A stretch of 64,000 nucleotides of DNA from AP-15 sp963738185. Lineage in GTDB: Bacteria > Pseudomonadota > Alphaproteobacteria > ATCC43930 > CGMCC-115725. Position numbers and translations under genes: made by a program. Below are positions 48,186 through 56,800 of this stretch, in pieces. Within the stretch, counting starts at the first letter, position 1, and each line of letters begins with the position of its first letter. The stretch lies in the NCBI GenBank assembly GCA_963738185.1, contig CAVTVA010000003.1:930001-994000 (forward strand), given 5' to 3'. The notes under the pieces are model-generated. The model did no database searches. It had not been told where the DNA came from and saw only the letters and a program-made list of their open reading frames with translations.

Positions 48186-49130
48186 ATGAGCCGGCGGACA
48201 TTGTTTGCCGCGGCCGGGGCGTTCGTTGTCGCCGTGATCATCGCGATGAGCTCGCTGTTCATCGTCGATCAGACCGAGCAGGCGCTGCTGCTCCAGTTCG
48301 GCAAGCCGCTGCGGGTGATTCGCAAGCCCGGCCTCGGGCTCAAGGAGCCGTTCATTCAGAACGTGATCATCTACGACAAGCGGCTGCTGGATTTCGAGCC
48401 GCCGCCCGAAGAGGTCATCGCCTCGGAGCAGAAGCGGCTGGTCGTGGATACTTATGCCCGCTATCGCATCACCGACCCGCTGCTGTTCTATCAGACGGTC
48501 AATTCCGAGGAGGCGGTGCGCGCCCGGCTCGGCGCGCTGGTCAGCGGCAGCCTGCGGCAGGTGATCGGCAACGTGACCCTGTCGGCCCTGCTGTCGCCGC
48601 AGCGGGCGGCGATCATGCGCCAGATTCGCGACGACGTCGCGCGGGCGGCGAAGCCGTTTGGCATCGACGTCGTCGATGTCCGCATCCGCCGCGCCGATCT
48701 GCCCTCGCAGAACAGCGAGGCGATCTATGCCCGGATGCGCTCCGAGCGCCAGCAGCAGGCGGCGCTCTACCGCGGTGAAGGCGCCCAGGCCGCGACCACG
48801 GTTCGCGCCAACGCCGACCGCGAACGCACCGTGATCCTCGCCGATGCGCAGCGCAAAGCGCAGGAGGCGCGCGGCACCGGCGACGCGCAGGCGATCAGCA
48901 TCTACGCCGCCGCGTTCGGCCAGGATAAGAAATTCTTTGCCTTCTACCGCTCGATGCAGGCCTATCGCGACGCGCTCGAAGGCCACAACACGTCTTTTGT
49001 GCTGACCCCGCAGAGCAATTTCTTCCGCTTCTTCAACAATCTCGACGGTTCGTCCGCCCAGCCCGAGCCGCCCAAGCCAGAGCTGCCCGAGCTGGGGCCG
49101 CCGGGGCCGGCAAAGGCCGCGCCGAGATGA
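48186..49130 (+). CDS. hflC: HflC, FtsH protease modulator
   Basis: A 314-residue partner of HflK. The span is about residues 7-27 (AAAGAFVVAVIIAMSSLFIV). The band-7 region reads DQTEQALLLQFGKPLRVIRKPGLGLKEPFIQNV, and DVVDVRIRRADLPSQNSEAIYARMRSERQQQAA with RGTGDAQAISIYAAAFGQDKKFFAFYRSMQAY follows, all typical. The C-terminal tail is Pro-rich. The order hflK-hflC-DUF2065-Do protease is a conserved alphaproteobacterial arrangement for envelope quality control. Confidence 0.94.
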   Translation: MSRRTLFAAAGAFVVAVIIAMSSLFIVDQTEQALLLQFGKPLRVIRKPGLGLKEPFIQNVIIYDKRLLDFEPPPEEVIASEQKRLVVDTYARYRITDPLLFYQTVNSEEAVRARLGALVSGSLRQVIGNVTLSALLSPQRAAIMRQIRDDVARAAKPFGIDVVDVRIRRADLPSQNSEAIYARMRSERQQQAALYRGEGAQAATTVRANADRERTVILADAQRKAQEARGTGDAQAISIYAAAFGQDKKFFAFYRSMQAYRDALEGHNTSFVLTPQSNFFRFFNNLDGSSAQPEPPKPELPELGPPGPAKAAPR

Positions 49131-49197
49131 CCGGCGCGCCCGGTTGCGGCCCCCGGCCCACGCGCGCAGTTCCGGCGGCGACGAGAATCCTCGGGCA

Positions 49198-49383
49198 ATG
49201 CGCGATCTGTGGACGGCGTTCGCCCTCGTCCTGGTGATCGAGGGCTGCCTCTATGCGCTGTTTCCGCAGGCGATGAAGCGGGCCGCCGCGCGCGCTGTCG
49301 CGATCCCGCCGCAGGCGTTGCGGATGGCCGGCCTCGCCGCGGCCTGCGTCGGCGTCGCCCTCGTTTGGCTGGTGCGCCGCTGA
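49198..49383 (+). CDS. DUF2065 small membrane protein
   Basis: A 61-residue protein with two hydrophobic spans: DLWTAFALVLVIEGCLYALFP at the start and ALRMAGLAAACVGVALVWLV at the end, joined by a basic segment MKRAAARAVAIPPQ. This is the standard DUF2065 pattern. ATG 49198 is chosen over the upstream 49144 because the first span begins at once. The family accompanies hflC and Do-protease genes; its role is unknown. Confidence 0.85.
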   Translation: MRDLWTAFALVLVIEGCLYALFPQAMKRAAARAVAIPPQALRMAGLAAACVGVALVWLVRR

Positions 49384-49540
49384 CCCGCCGCACCTCTGGC
49401 TCGCTGGCGTGACAAGCGATCGGCCGGCGCCGACAAACCGGCTGGCTTGCCGGGTGCTTCTCGCTTAAGCTTGCGGCCGAGCCTGCCGCAAAATGGCCCA
49501 CCCCGGGTCATCGTCCGAAATCGGGCGAGCGGGGTTCAGG

Positions 49541-51070
49541 ATGAGGAGCCGATCGGTGCTGTCCCGCCCCCCGACTGCGGTTCGCCACGCCGCTGCCGCA
49601 GCACTTGCCGCATTCCTCGTCGCCGCTCCGGCGGTTGTCGCGGCCGGGCCGGCGATGGCCCGCGGCGCCCCCGACAGCTTTGCCGATCTCGCCGCCAGGC
49701 TGCTGCCGTCGGTGGTCAACATCTCGACGACGCAGACCCTGAAGAGCACGGAGGGTGACGAAGCAGCACCCGATATGCCGCAGTTTCCGCCGGGCTCGCC
49801 GTTTGAAAAGTTCTTTCACGACTTCCTCGAGCACGGCCTGCCCAAGGGCAGTCATCCCGATCTCGAACCGCGCAAGGCGACCTCGCTCGGCTCCGGCTTT
49901 ATCATCGATCCGGCGGGCTACATCGTCACCAACAACCATGTCATCGCCGACGCCGACCAGATCACCGTGATCCTGCACGACAACACCAACCTGAAGGCCA
50001 CGGTGGTCGGCCGCGACACCAAGACCGACATCGCCCTCTTAAAGGTCAAGGCCGGCCGGAAGCTGTCGGCGGCGGTCTGGGGCAACAGCGACACCGCCCG
50101 CGTCGGCGACTGGGTGCTGGCGATCGGCAACCCGTTCGGGCTCGGCGGCAGCGTCACGGCCGGCATCCTGTCGGCCCGCCAGCGCGACATCAACTCTGGC
50201 CCCTATGACGACTTTCTGCAGACCGACGCGCCGATCAATCGTGGCAATTCGGGCGGGCCGATGTTCAATATGGACGGGCAGGTCATCGGCATCAACACGG
50301 CGATCTATTCGCCCTCCGGCGGCTCGATCGGGATCGGCTTTGCGATCCCCTCGGCGCTGGCCGAGGACGTCGTCACCGAGCTGAAGAACGAAAAGGACCA
50401 CACCGTCCACCGCGGCTGGCTTGGGGTGCGCATCCAGGCGGTGACCGATGAGATCGCCGAGAGCCTCGGGCTCGACAAGGCGCGCGGCGCGCTGGTCGCC
50501 AGCGTCACCGACAAGGGGCCGGCGCAGGTCGCCGGGATCGAGCCCGGCGATGTCGTGCTGAGCTTTAACGGCAAGGAAGTCGGCGACATGCGCCGGCTGC
50601 CGCGGCTGGTCGCCGAAACGCCGGTCGACAAGACCGTGCCGGTGACCTTGTGGCGCAAACGCGCCAAGACCACTGTCGAGGTCAAGGTCGGCAAGCTGCA
50701 GGAGAGCGATCAGCAGCTGGCAAGCAAAGAGCCCACACCAAAGAAAACCGCCGAAAATACAGCCAGCCGGGTCACGGCGCTGGGTCTGACATTGTCCGAC
50801 ATCACTCCGCAGCTCAAGACGAAGTTTTCGCTCGGCGACGACGCCAAGGGCGTGGTCGTTGTCGAGGTCGCCCACGACAGCGCGGCGGCCGACAGGGGTG
50901 TGCGGCCCGGCGACGTGATCATGGAGGCGGCGCAGCAGGAGGTGAAGCGGCCGCAGGACGTCAGCAGCCGCATCGACCAGGAAAAAAAGGCCGGGCGCAA
51001 ATCGATCCTGTTGCTGGTCGAGCGGCAGGGCGATCTGCGCTTCGTTGCGCTGCGCATCGACCAAAGCTGA
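49541..51070 (+). CDS. Do family serine endopeptidase (DegP/DegQ type)
   Basis: A 509-residue periplasmic protease. A Sec signal covers about 1-41 (AAAAALAAFLVAAPAVVAAGPAMA). The trypsin-like triad is H133 (VTNNHVIAD), D163 (KTDIALLKV) and S237 (NRGNSGGPMFN). Two PDZ domains follow at about 290-385 (GWLGVRIQ, GDVVLSFNGKEV) and 410-500 (GVVVVEVAHDSAAADRGVRPGDVI). It removes or refolds damaged envelope proteins. ATG 49541 is preferred over 49493, which would add a polar leader. It ends the hfl cluster and is convergent with an MFS gene 24 bases away. Confidence 0.93.
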   Translation: MRSRSVLSRPPTAVRHAAAAALAAFLVAAPAVVAAGPAMARGAPDSFADLAARLLPSVVNISTTQTLKSTEGDEAAPDMPQFPPGSPFEKFFHDFLEHGLPKGSHPDLEPRKATSLGSGFIIDPAGYIVTNNHVIADADQITVILHDNTNLKATVVGRDTKTDIALLKVKAGRKLSAAVWGNSDTARVGDWVLAIGNPFGLGGSVTAGILSARQRDINSGPYDDFLQTDAPINRGNSGGPMFNMDGQVIGINTAIYSPSGGSIGIGFAIPSALAEDVVTELKNEKDHTVHRGWLGVRIQAVTDEIAESLGLDKARGALVASVTDKGPAQVAGIEPGDVVLSFNGKEVGDMRRLPRLVAETPVDKTVPVTLWRKRAKTTVEVKVGKLQESDQQLASKEPTPKKTAENTASRVTALGLTLSDITPQLKTKFSLGDDAKGVVVVEVAHDSAAADRGVRPGDVIMEAAQQEVKRPQDVSSRIDQEKKAGRKSILLLVERQGDLRFVALRIDQS

Positions 51071-51094
51071 TTGGCCGCCATCGCCCGCACCGGC

Positions 51095-52285
51095 TTAGGC
51101 TCCGCTCGGCGCGCCTGCGACCGCGGCGGCAATGGCGAGACTGCTCGCGTAATAGCGGCGCAACATGACGATCGTTGCCGCGACCCCCGCCAACGACAGA
51201 AGAACCGCGACCGACAGCGGCATGCCCAGCTTGACGGCCAGCGCGGCTGCAAGAAGACCCATAGCACCGCCGGCATCCCAGCCGCCCTCGGTTGCGACAT
51301 GGAAGCGAAGCGTGCAGGGCGCGCGCTTAGCCAAGGTATATACCGCCGTCATCAGGGTCGGAATGTAGAGGCATCCGGCAAAAGCGCCCAACGCGTTCGC
51401 CGCGACGGCGATCGCGGCATGGCCGACGGCCGCGGCGCGCATAATCACGATCAAGCCGAAGGTGACGAACGCATACCAGACCGCGCGCCCTCCGTAGCCG
51501 GCGTCGATGTGCCGTCCGAGAGTAAGGCCGCCGATCGCTGCAACCGCCGCGGCAGCAGCGAGCGCTCCGCCATAGGCTAGGAAATTCTCGCCCAGCGAAA
51601 TAAACAGCGCGATTTGCCACACGAACACAAAACCCGCTGCGGTCCACCCGTCGGCGACAAACAGCAGGATGCCGGGCGCCGCAGCCCTGAACGCGCCGGC
51701 GACGCGCGGCGCCACCCTGACATCCGGCGCCCAGAAGAGCGGCAAAGCTGCCAGGGCGGCGATCACGGATGTCGTGCCGAAAGCCACGCGCGGCCCAAAG
51801 GCAATGAGCATCCAGCCGGTCGCGAGCGGGCTGACCACGCCGACCATCGCGGCGATCGCTTCGCGCGCGCCGATCTGCTGACCGCGCAACTCATCGTCGC
51901 CCAAGGTAGCGAAATACGCGTGATATGTCGTCCAGTAGACCGTGTCGCCGATTGCTGCGATTGCGATCAGCATCGCCAATGCGATCCCGACACCATGAAC
52001 CGCGGCCAGAAACGGGTATTGCAGGGCGCAGAGCACGGTGCCGGCGATGACCATCGCCCGCAACCCCCGTCGCACCGCGATCCCGACAACGAGCGGGCGA
52101 ATGACAAAGCGGCCGAGCAGGATCAGCGCCAGCGAAACGAACGCATCCGGCACAGAGACCCCAGATTTCGACAGATAGATGAGCAAAAACGCCCCGCCGC
52201 CGGTCAGCGCGACGCAATGGATCCCATAGTGCAGGTTCAGGACGTTAATCGTGCGGTTGCGAAAAAACGCCATGCCGACGCCCAT
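51095..52285 (-). CDS. MFS transporter
   Basis: A 396-residue carrier with about 12 spans. It starts MGVGMAFFRNRTINVLNLHYGIHCVALTGGGAFLLIYLSKSGVS, has GIAVRRGLRAMVIAG in the loop 2-3 position and TYHAYFATLGDDELRGQQIGAREAIAAMVGVVSPLATGWMLI in the middle. No substrate signature is clear. The start could be ATG 52285 or the internal Met at 52273. It is transcribed toward the Do protease gene. The 230 bases upstream contain no gene. Confidence 0.82.
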   Translation of the reverse strand: MGVGMAFFRNRTINVLNLHYGIHCVALTGGGAFLLIYLSKSGVSVPDAFVSLALILLGRFVIRPLVVGIAVRRGLRAMVIAGTVLCALQYPFLAAVHGVGIALAMLIAIAAIGDTVYWTTYHAYFATLGDDELRGQQIGAREAIAAMVGVVSPLATGWMLIAFGPRVAFGTTSVIAALAALPLFWAPDVRVAPRVAGAFRAAAPGILLFVADGWTAAGFVFVWQIALFISLGENFLAYGGALAAAAAVAAIGGLTLGRHIDAGYGGRAVWYAFVTFGLIVIMRAAAVGHAAIAVAANALGAFAGCLYIPTLMTAVYTLAKRAPCTLRFHVATEGGWDAGGAMGLLAAALAVKLGMPLSVAVLLSLAGVAATIVMLRRYYASSLAIAAAVAGAPSGA

Positions 52286-52517
52286 GACTTTCCAGGCCCC
52301 GATGACTTTAGGTATAGCCGCTACTTGCGGCGGGCTTAGCGCCGGTCATCCGCTGCGCTTTGCCGTGACCTCGGCAAAATCAGCGATCTCGCCCATGGCC
52401 GGTCATAGATCCAGCTCGGGCCATCGATGTGTTTCTGAGACCCAGAGTCAATCGTCATTCCCGGGCGCGTCGGACATCGGCGACCCGAGCGGGGAGGCGG
52501 GTTACAGGCTCCAGCGT

Positions 52518-53708
52518 TTAGATGATGTTTTCCTCGCGCAGCACGGCGATCTCGGCTTCGCCATAGCCGAGGCGGGTCAGGATCTCCTCGGTGTGCTCGC
52601 CAAGACGCGGGGCGGGGCGGCGGTAGGTCCCCGGGGTTTCGGAGAGCTCGATCGGGGTTGGCGCCAGCGGCAGCGTGCCGGCAAGGGCCGGGTGCGGCAC
52701 CTCTTCGAGCAGATGGGCGGCGCGGATATGCGGATCGGCGAGCGCCTGCTGCGGCGAATAGACCTGACCGGCAACGATATTGGCCGCTTCGAGCGCTGCC
52801 AGCGCCTCGGCGCAGCTCCTGGCGCCACACCATTCGCCCATCCGCGCGGCGATGATATCGCCATGGTCGGCGCGCGCCTGGTCGTCGGCAAAGCGCGGAT
52901 CGGAAAGCCAAGCCTCCTCGCCGATCATCCGCGCCCAGCGGCGAAACATCGCCGGGCCGATCACGGTCGCGACGATCCAGCCGTCGCGGCAGCGGTATAT
53001 GTCGGCCGGGGCCGAGTTGAAGCCGCGATTGAGGGTCGCGACCCGATCGACGCCGGTCAGGGCCTGCTCGATCAAGGTGGCGTTGGCGAAGGCGATCGCG
53101 GTGCGCAATAAGGCGCCCTCGACCTTTTGCCCGCGGCCGGTCCTGCCGCGCTCGAGCAATGCCGCGAGTGTGCCGAAAGCAGAGAGGCAAGCGGTGCCGA
53201 AATCGACCCACGGCAATTTGATCGCGATCGGCTGCTCGGGCGTGCCCGACAGATAAGCAGCCCCGCTCATCGCCTGGCCGATGCCGTCGAAACCGTGCTT
53301 GTGCGAAAGCGGCCCGCCGGCGCCAAAGCCGGTGACTGTGGTCAGGATGATGTCGGGCTTGATCTGGCGCAGGCTGTCGAGGTCGAGCGCCAGCGCGCGC
53401 AGCACCTGCGGCGGTAGGTTGGCGACGACGACGTCGGCGCTCGCGACCAGCCGGCGCACGATCTCGCGACCCTTGGGTGCGGCTGGGTCGAGGGTCATGC
53501 CAAGCTTATTGCGGTTCATCGCCAGAAACATCGCACCGCCGCCGTCCGGCTCGGCGCCGACCGGGATGAAAAAGCGGTCCTCGCCGCCACCCAGCCGCTC
53601 GATGCGGATCACCTCGGCGCCGAGATCGGCGAGCAAGGCGGCGCAGAACGGGCCGGCGATGTAGCGGCCGAAATCGAGAACGCGAATGCCGTCGAGCACA
53701 CCGGACAC
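52518..53708 (-). CDS. CaiB/BaiF family CoA transferase (family III)
   Basis: A 396-residue enzyme begun at GTG 53708, where GGGGAGGGG lies upstream and the family start VLDGIRVLDFGRYIAGPFCAALLADLGAEVIRIE follows at once. The open frame extends some 225 residues further but there it only mirrors the CMD gene. Later signatures are FLAMNRNKLGMTLDP, TGFGAGGPLSHKHGFDGIGQAMSG and the Asp in KLPWVDFGTACLSAFGTLAAL. It moves CoA between organic acids, substrate unknown. It is divergent from the CMD-family gene, 141 bases apart. Confidence 0.9.
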   Translation of the reverse strand: MSGVLDGIRVLDFGRYIAGPFCAALLADLGAEVIRIERLGGGEDRFFIPVGAEPDGGGAMFLAMNRNKLGMTLDPAAPKGREIVRRLVASADVVVANLPPQVLRALALDLDSLRQIKPDIILTTVTGFGAGGPLSHKHGFDGIGQAMSGAAYLSGTPEQPIAIKLPWVDFGTACLSAFGTLAALLERGRTGRGQKVEGALLRTAIAFANATLIEQALTGVDRVATLNRGFNSAPADIYRCRDGWIVATVIGPAMFRRWARMIGEEAWLSDPRFADDQARADHGDIIAARMGEWCGARSCAEALAALEAANIVAGQVYSPQQALADPHIRAAHLLEEVPHPALAGTLPLAPTPIELSETPGTYRRPAPRLGEHTEEILTRLGYGEAEIAVLREENII

Positions 53709-53849
53709 GGGACCCCTCCCCGCTCGTTCCCGCCGACTGGGAACGGCGCAGCATACCGTCGGGAGCGGATTGGGGGCATACTTTCGCCGGCAAATGGGCT
53801 GCCCTATCGGGTCGGCGCAGCCCGCGGCTTCCACGCGAAAGGAGCGATC

Positions 53850-54396
53850 ATGGCCAGACTCCCCTCGATCACCCGCAAGGACCAGGTTGTCGCCAAGGAC
53901 CAGCCGGTCTTTGACAGCATCGTCGCCAGCCGCGGCGCGGTGCAAGGGCCGTTCACGATGTTTCTGAACAGCCCGGAGCTCGCCGGGCGGGTGGCGCATC
54001 TGGGCGCCTATGTCCGGTTCGAGGGCTCGCTCGACATGCGCGCCCGCGTGCTGGCGGCGATGACCGTCGCCCGCGAGTTCGAGGCGGTCTATGTGTGGGG
54101 CGCGCAGGCCGGCGGCGCCCGCCGCCAGGGCGTGCCCGAGGCGACGATCGCCGCGGTCCGCGAAAACCATTCGCGCGGGATCGCACCCGAGGACGCCGAG
54201 ATCGTCGAATTCACCCGGCACCTGCTGCGTCGGCACCGTATCGACAATGCCGCCGCCGACCGGATGCGGGCGCGCTTTGGCGATGACGGCTTCATCCAGC
54301 TGACCGGCGCGATCGGCTATTACAGCTTGCTCTCGATGACCGTGAACGCCTGCGAGCTGGAGGCGGCACCCAACGCCGAGGCTGCTCAAGGTTTAG
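53850..54396 (+). CDS. Carboxymuconolactone decarboxylase (CMD) family protein, likely frameshift at the extreme C-terminus
   Basis: The first 177 residues are a CMD/AhpD-like helical protein: LNSPELAGRVAHLGAYVRFEGSLDMRARVLAAMTVAREFEAVYVWG and FGDDGFIQLTGAIGYYSLLSMTVNACEL. In the raw sequence the frame does not stop but runs on past a repeat and antiphase through the next gene to 55436. Removing one G at 54380-54381 gives AELLKV and a stop at 54396, a normal 181-residue length, so the long extension is judged false. The redox CxxC of AhpD is absent. It probably acts on a lactone or related compound. Confidence 0.82.
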
Positions 54397-54419
54397 CACA
54401 ATTTCCGATCGGGCGGCAC

Positions 54420-54512
54420 CCCCTCACCCAGCTCCGGGTAAGGCTCGGCGTTGCCCCGCCAACCCTTCTCAACCCTCTCCCCCGTTACGGGGGAGAGGGA
54501 AGGGTGAGGGGG
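54420..54512. repeat. C/G-rich palindromic repeat (family A)
   Basis: CCCTCTCCCCCGTTACGGGG and its complementary GAGAGGGAAGGGTGAGG form a hairpin, with the outer CCCCTCACCCAGCTCCGGG at left. It lies between the CMD and DUF2125 genes. Confidence 0.75.
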
Positions 54513-54567
54513 CTGCAGCAACCGCGGGGGTGGCGGGAGCCGGGCTCAGCCGCTATAACCCGCCGCC

Positions 54568-55596
54568 ATGCGCCGCTCGACGCGTCTCGGCATTGCTGCC
54601 CTGGTCCTGCTGCTGGCGCTGTTTGGCGCCTATGCGGCCTATTGGCGGATTGTCGCCGGGCGGATCGCGCACGGCGTCGTCGCTTGGCGGCAGTCGATGG
54701 AGCCGCGCAAGATCGACGCCTCCTGGCAAAAGCTTCGCGTCACCGGGTTCCCTTTCGCCTTCCGGGTCGAGCTCGACGACGCCACGCTGCGCGACGGCAG
54801 GCTGAGCCCGGCGCCGCAGTTGCGCCTGCCGGAGCTGACCGGCAGCGCTCATCCCTGGGACTTCGCCGATTGGCGGCTCGCCGCACCCGCGGGCCTCGTC
54901 GCCGGCCTCGCCCCGTCAGGGGATCGCCCGCCGCTGAACCTCGCCGCACGGACTGCCGAAGGCACCGTGTCGCTCGGCCGCGCCGGCGCCGGCTGGCTAT
55001 GGCTGAAATTGCACGATGTCGAAGCCGAGGCCGCCGCCCGGGTTCCGGTCAAAACCGCGATCGCCTGGATCACTCTGCCGGCAACGCCGCCGCGGGTGGA
55101 TACCGATCCGAGCATCGGGCTGGCGCTCGATCTGCGGCAGGTGCGCCTGCCCGCCCCGCCGGCGAATTTGAGCGCTACAATCGACGACCTGGCGTTTGCC
55201 GCCACGCTCAAGGGGCCGATACCGGAGGGGCCGCTGGTGCCGGCGATCGCAGCCTGGCGCGACGCCGGCGGCACGATCGAGCTCGATCATCTAAAAGTCG
55301 AGTGGGGCGGGCTCGGGGTGAATGCCAACGGCACCGTCGCGCTCGACCAGAACTTGCAGCCGGTCGCCGCCTTTTCCGGCGGGATCGAAGGGTTTGCCAC
55401 GATCCTCTCGGCGCTGGTCGATGCCGACCGCCTTGATGCCGAGCAGGCCGCCCTGGCGCAGATCGCCTTATCCGCGTTGGCCAGGCCCGGTTCCGACGGC
55501 AAGCCGCAGATCGAGACGTCGTTCACGGTCCAGGACGGCAAGATGTATCTGGGGCCGGCGCGGCTCGGCCCGGCGCCGCGGATCATCTGGAAATAG
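54568..55596 (+). CDS. DUF2125 domain protein, membrane-anchored
   Basis: A 342-residue protein. TRLGIAALVLLLALFGAYAAYWRIVAG (about 5-31) is an N-terminal anchor or uncleaved signal. KLRVTGFPFAFRVELDDATL, DWRLAAPAGLVAG and IELDHLKVEWGGLGVNANGTVALDQNLQPVAAFSGGIEGF are the standard blocks of DUF2125, an AsmA-like beta-rich family of alphaproteobacterial envelope proteins. Function is unknown. ATG 54568 immediately precedes the span. YccF follows after 45 bases. Confidence 0.88.
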   Translation: MRRSTRLGIAALVLLLALFGAYAAYWRIVAGRIAHGVVAWRQSMEPRKIDASWQKLRVTGFPFAFRVELDDATLRDGRLSPAPQLRLPELTGSAHPWDFADWRLAAPAGLVAGLAPSGDRPPLNLAARTAEGTVSLGRAGAGWLWLKLHDVEAEAAARVPVKTAIAWITLPATPPRVDTDPSIGLALDLRQVRLPAPPANLSATIDDLAFAATLKGPIPEGPLVPAIAAWRDAGGTIELDHLKVEWGGLGVNANGTVALDQNLQPVAAFSGGIEGFATILSALVDADRLDAEQAALAQIALSALARPGSDGKPQIETSFTVQDGKMYLGPARLGPAPRIIWK

Positions 55597-55641
55597 CCGA
55601 TCAGCCGCGCGCCTGCCGGTGCGGGCAAATTGGAGCCAAGG

Positions 55642-56049
55642 ATGGGCTTTATTCAGCTGCTGCTGAACCTTCTGTGGATCGTGACCGGCGGATTGTGGAT
55701 GGCGATCGCTTGGCTCATCGCCGCGCTCGTCATGGCGATCACGATCATCGGCCTGCCGTGGACGCGGGCGTCGTTCAACATCGCCCTCTACACGTTGTTG
55801 CCGTTCGGCCACCGCGCGGTCTCCCGCGCCGAATACACCGGCGAGGCCGATCTCGGCACCGGCGCTTTCGGCTGGCTCGGCAATCTGATCTGGCTGGTCC
55901 TCGCCGGCTGGTGGCTGGCGCTCGCCCACCTGATCGTCGCCATCCTCCTCGGCATCACGATCATCGGGTTGCCGTTCGCCTGGGCGCATCTGAAGCTGGC
56001 CGGAATCGCGCTGTGGCCGATCGGCAAGATGATCGTTCCGATCGACTAG
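55642..56049 (+). CDS. YccF domain membrane protein
   Basis: A 135-residue protein with four hydrophobic spans in two matching halves: LLLNLLWIVTGGLWMAIAWLIA...ITIIGLPWTRASFNIALYTLLPFGHR and LGNLIWLVLAGWWLALAHLIVAILLGITIIGLPFAWAHLKLAGIALWPIGK. The repeated ITIIGLP pattern defines YccF. ATG 55642 is preferred to 55630 because of GCCAAGG spacing. Role unknown; it is likely co-transcribed with DUF2125. Confidence 0.92.
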   Translation: MGFIQLLLNLLWIVTGGLWMAIAWLIAALVMAITIIGLPWTRASFNIALYTLLPFGHRAVSRAEYTGEADLGTGAFGWLGNLIWLVLAGWWLALAHLIVAILLGITIIGLPFAWAHLKLAGIALWPIGKMIVPID

Positions 56050-56061
56050 GCGGCGCCCGGC

Positions 56062-56104
56062 CCCTCACCCCGACCCTCTCCCCGCAGCGCAGGGCGAGGG
56101 AGCA
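56062..56104. repeat. C/G-rich repeat, single arm pair (family A)
   Basis: CCCCTCACCCCGACCCTCTCCCC followed by a weak complementary GCGAGGGA. A decayed single unit of the family A palindromes between convergent genes. Confidence 0.55.
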
Positions 56105-56112
56105 GGCTAAGG

Positions 56113-56592
56113 TCAGATCGGGATCGCCAGCAGGGTGTCGATCTGGCGGCTGTCGAGGACGACGGTTTTGGCTGCGAATTTCCAGCTCTCGCCTACGCGG
56201 CTGACCCGATCGACATAATGGCCGGCGGCGAAGATCGTCATGTCGCCTTCCTGCATCGTGCGCACGACCAAGAAATTGGCGACAACGTCGAGTGCCCCAT
56301 CCGCCTCGCCGACGGTCTTGATCGACGACACCAGGTGGCGATAGCGCTGCGGCTCGTAGATGTTGGCCTCGCGCAATGCGCTGACCCGGTCTTTCAGCAT
56401 GTTGCGCGAAGTGGCATAGATCAGCCCGAGCGGCCGGCCCGCTTCGTAGTTTTCGGCCGAGGTGATCCGGTAGAAGCAATCTTCGGTAAAGAAATCGGGC
56501 CAGCGCTCGAGCTCGTCGCCATCGAGGCAATGCACGTAATCGGCATAGAGCTCAGCCAGCTCCAGCCGCCGCACCACCCATTCTATGTTCAT
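56113..56592 (-). CDS. Aromatic ring-hydroxylating dioxygenase, beta (small) subunit
   Basis: A 159-residue cone-shaped subunit of the SnoaL/NTF2 fold. ELAELYADYVHCLDGDELERWPDFFTEDCFYRITSAENYEAGRPLGLIYATSRNMLKDRVSAL is highly typical, and VANFLVVRTMQEGDMTIFAAGHYVDRV follows. It has no metal site and holds the alpha trimer together. It lies 208 bases downstream of the alpha subunit on the same strand, separated by a short repeat. Confidence 0.92.
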   Translation of the reverse strand: MNIEWVVRRLELAELYADYVHCLDGDELERWPDFFTEDCFYRITSAENYEAGRPLGLIYATSRNMLKDRVSALREANIYEPQRYRHLVSSIKTVGEADGALDVVANFLVVRTMQEGDMTIFAAGHYVDRVSRVGESWKFAAKTVVLDSRQIDTLLAIPI

Positions 56593-56650
56593 CGATCTCG
56601 GTCCGTTGCGCGAAATTTAGATAGTAAGAAATTGATTGGCTCTCCGGTTT

Positions 56651-56734
56651 CGTCTTGGCCGGGCTTGTCCCGGTCCACACCTTCGGTCACTGGCAACAAA
56701 GGCGTGGATACGCGGGCCAAGCCCGCGCATGACG
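56651..56734. repeat. Dispersed repeat with GCGGGCCAAGCCCGC arm
   Basis: TTGGCCGGGCTTGTCCCGGTC at the left and CGCGGGCCAAGCCCGCGCATGACG at the right form an inverted pair around CACACCTTCGG...GGCGTGGATACG. It sits between the dioxygenase alpha and beta genes. Confidence 0.55.
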
Positions 56735-56800
56735 GCGTACTTGCGCCTGAGTAAGAACGATAGGCAGAAATTAAGCCGTCAGAGCTCTCCTTCACCGACC

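Noticed and set aside
53709..54389. A 227-residue N-terminal extension of the CoA transferase at 52518-53708
   Set aside because: It is the complement of the CMD gene, and a GTG with strong ribosome site lies exactly at the family start.
54397..55436. A 340-residue C-terminal extension of the CMD protein
   Set aside because: It crosses a palindromic repeat and is antiphase to the well-supported DUF2125 gene; a one-base correction ends CMD at 54396.
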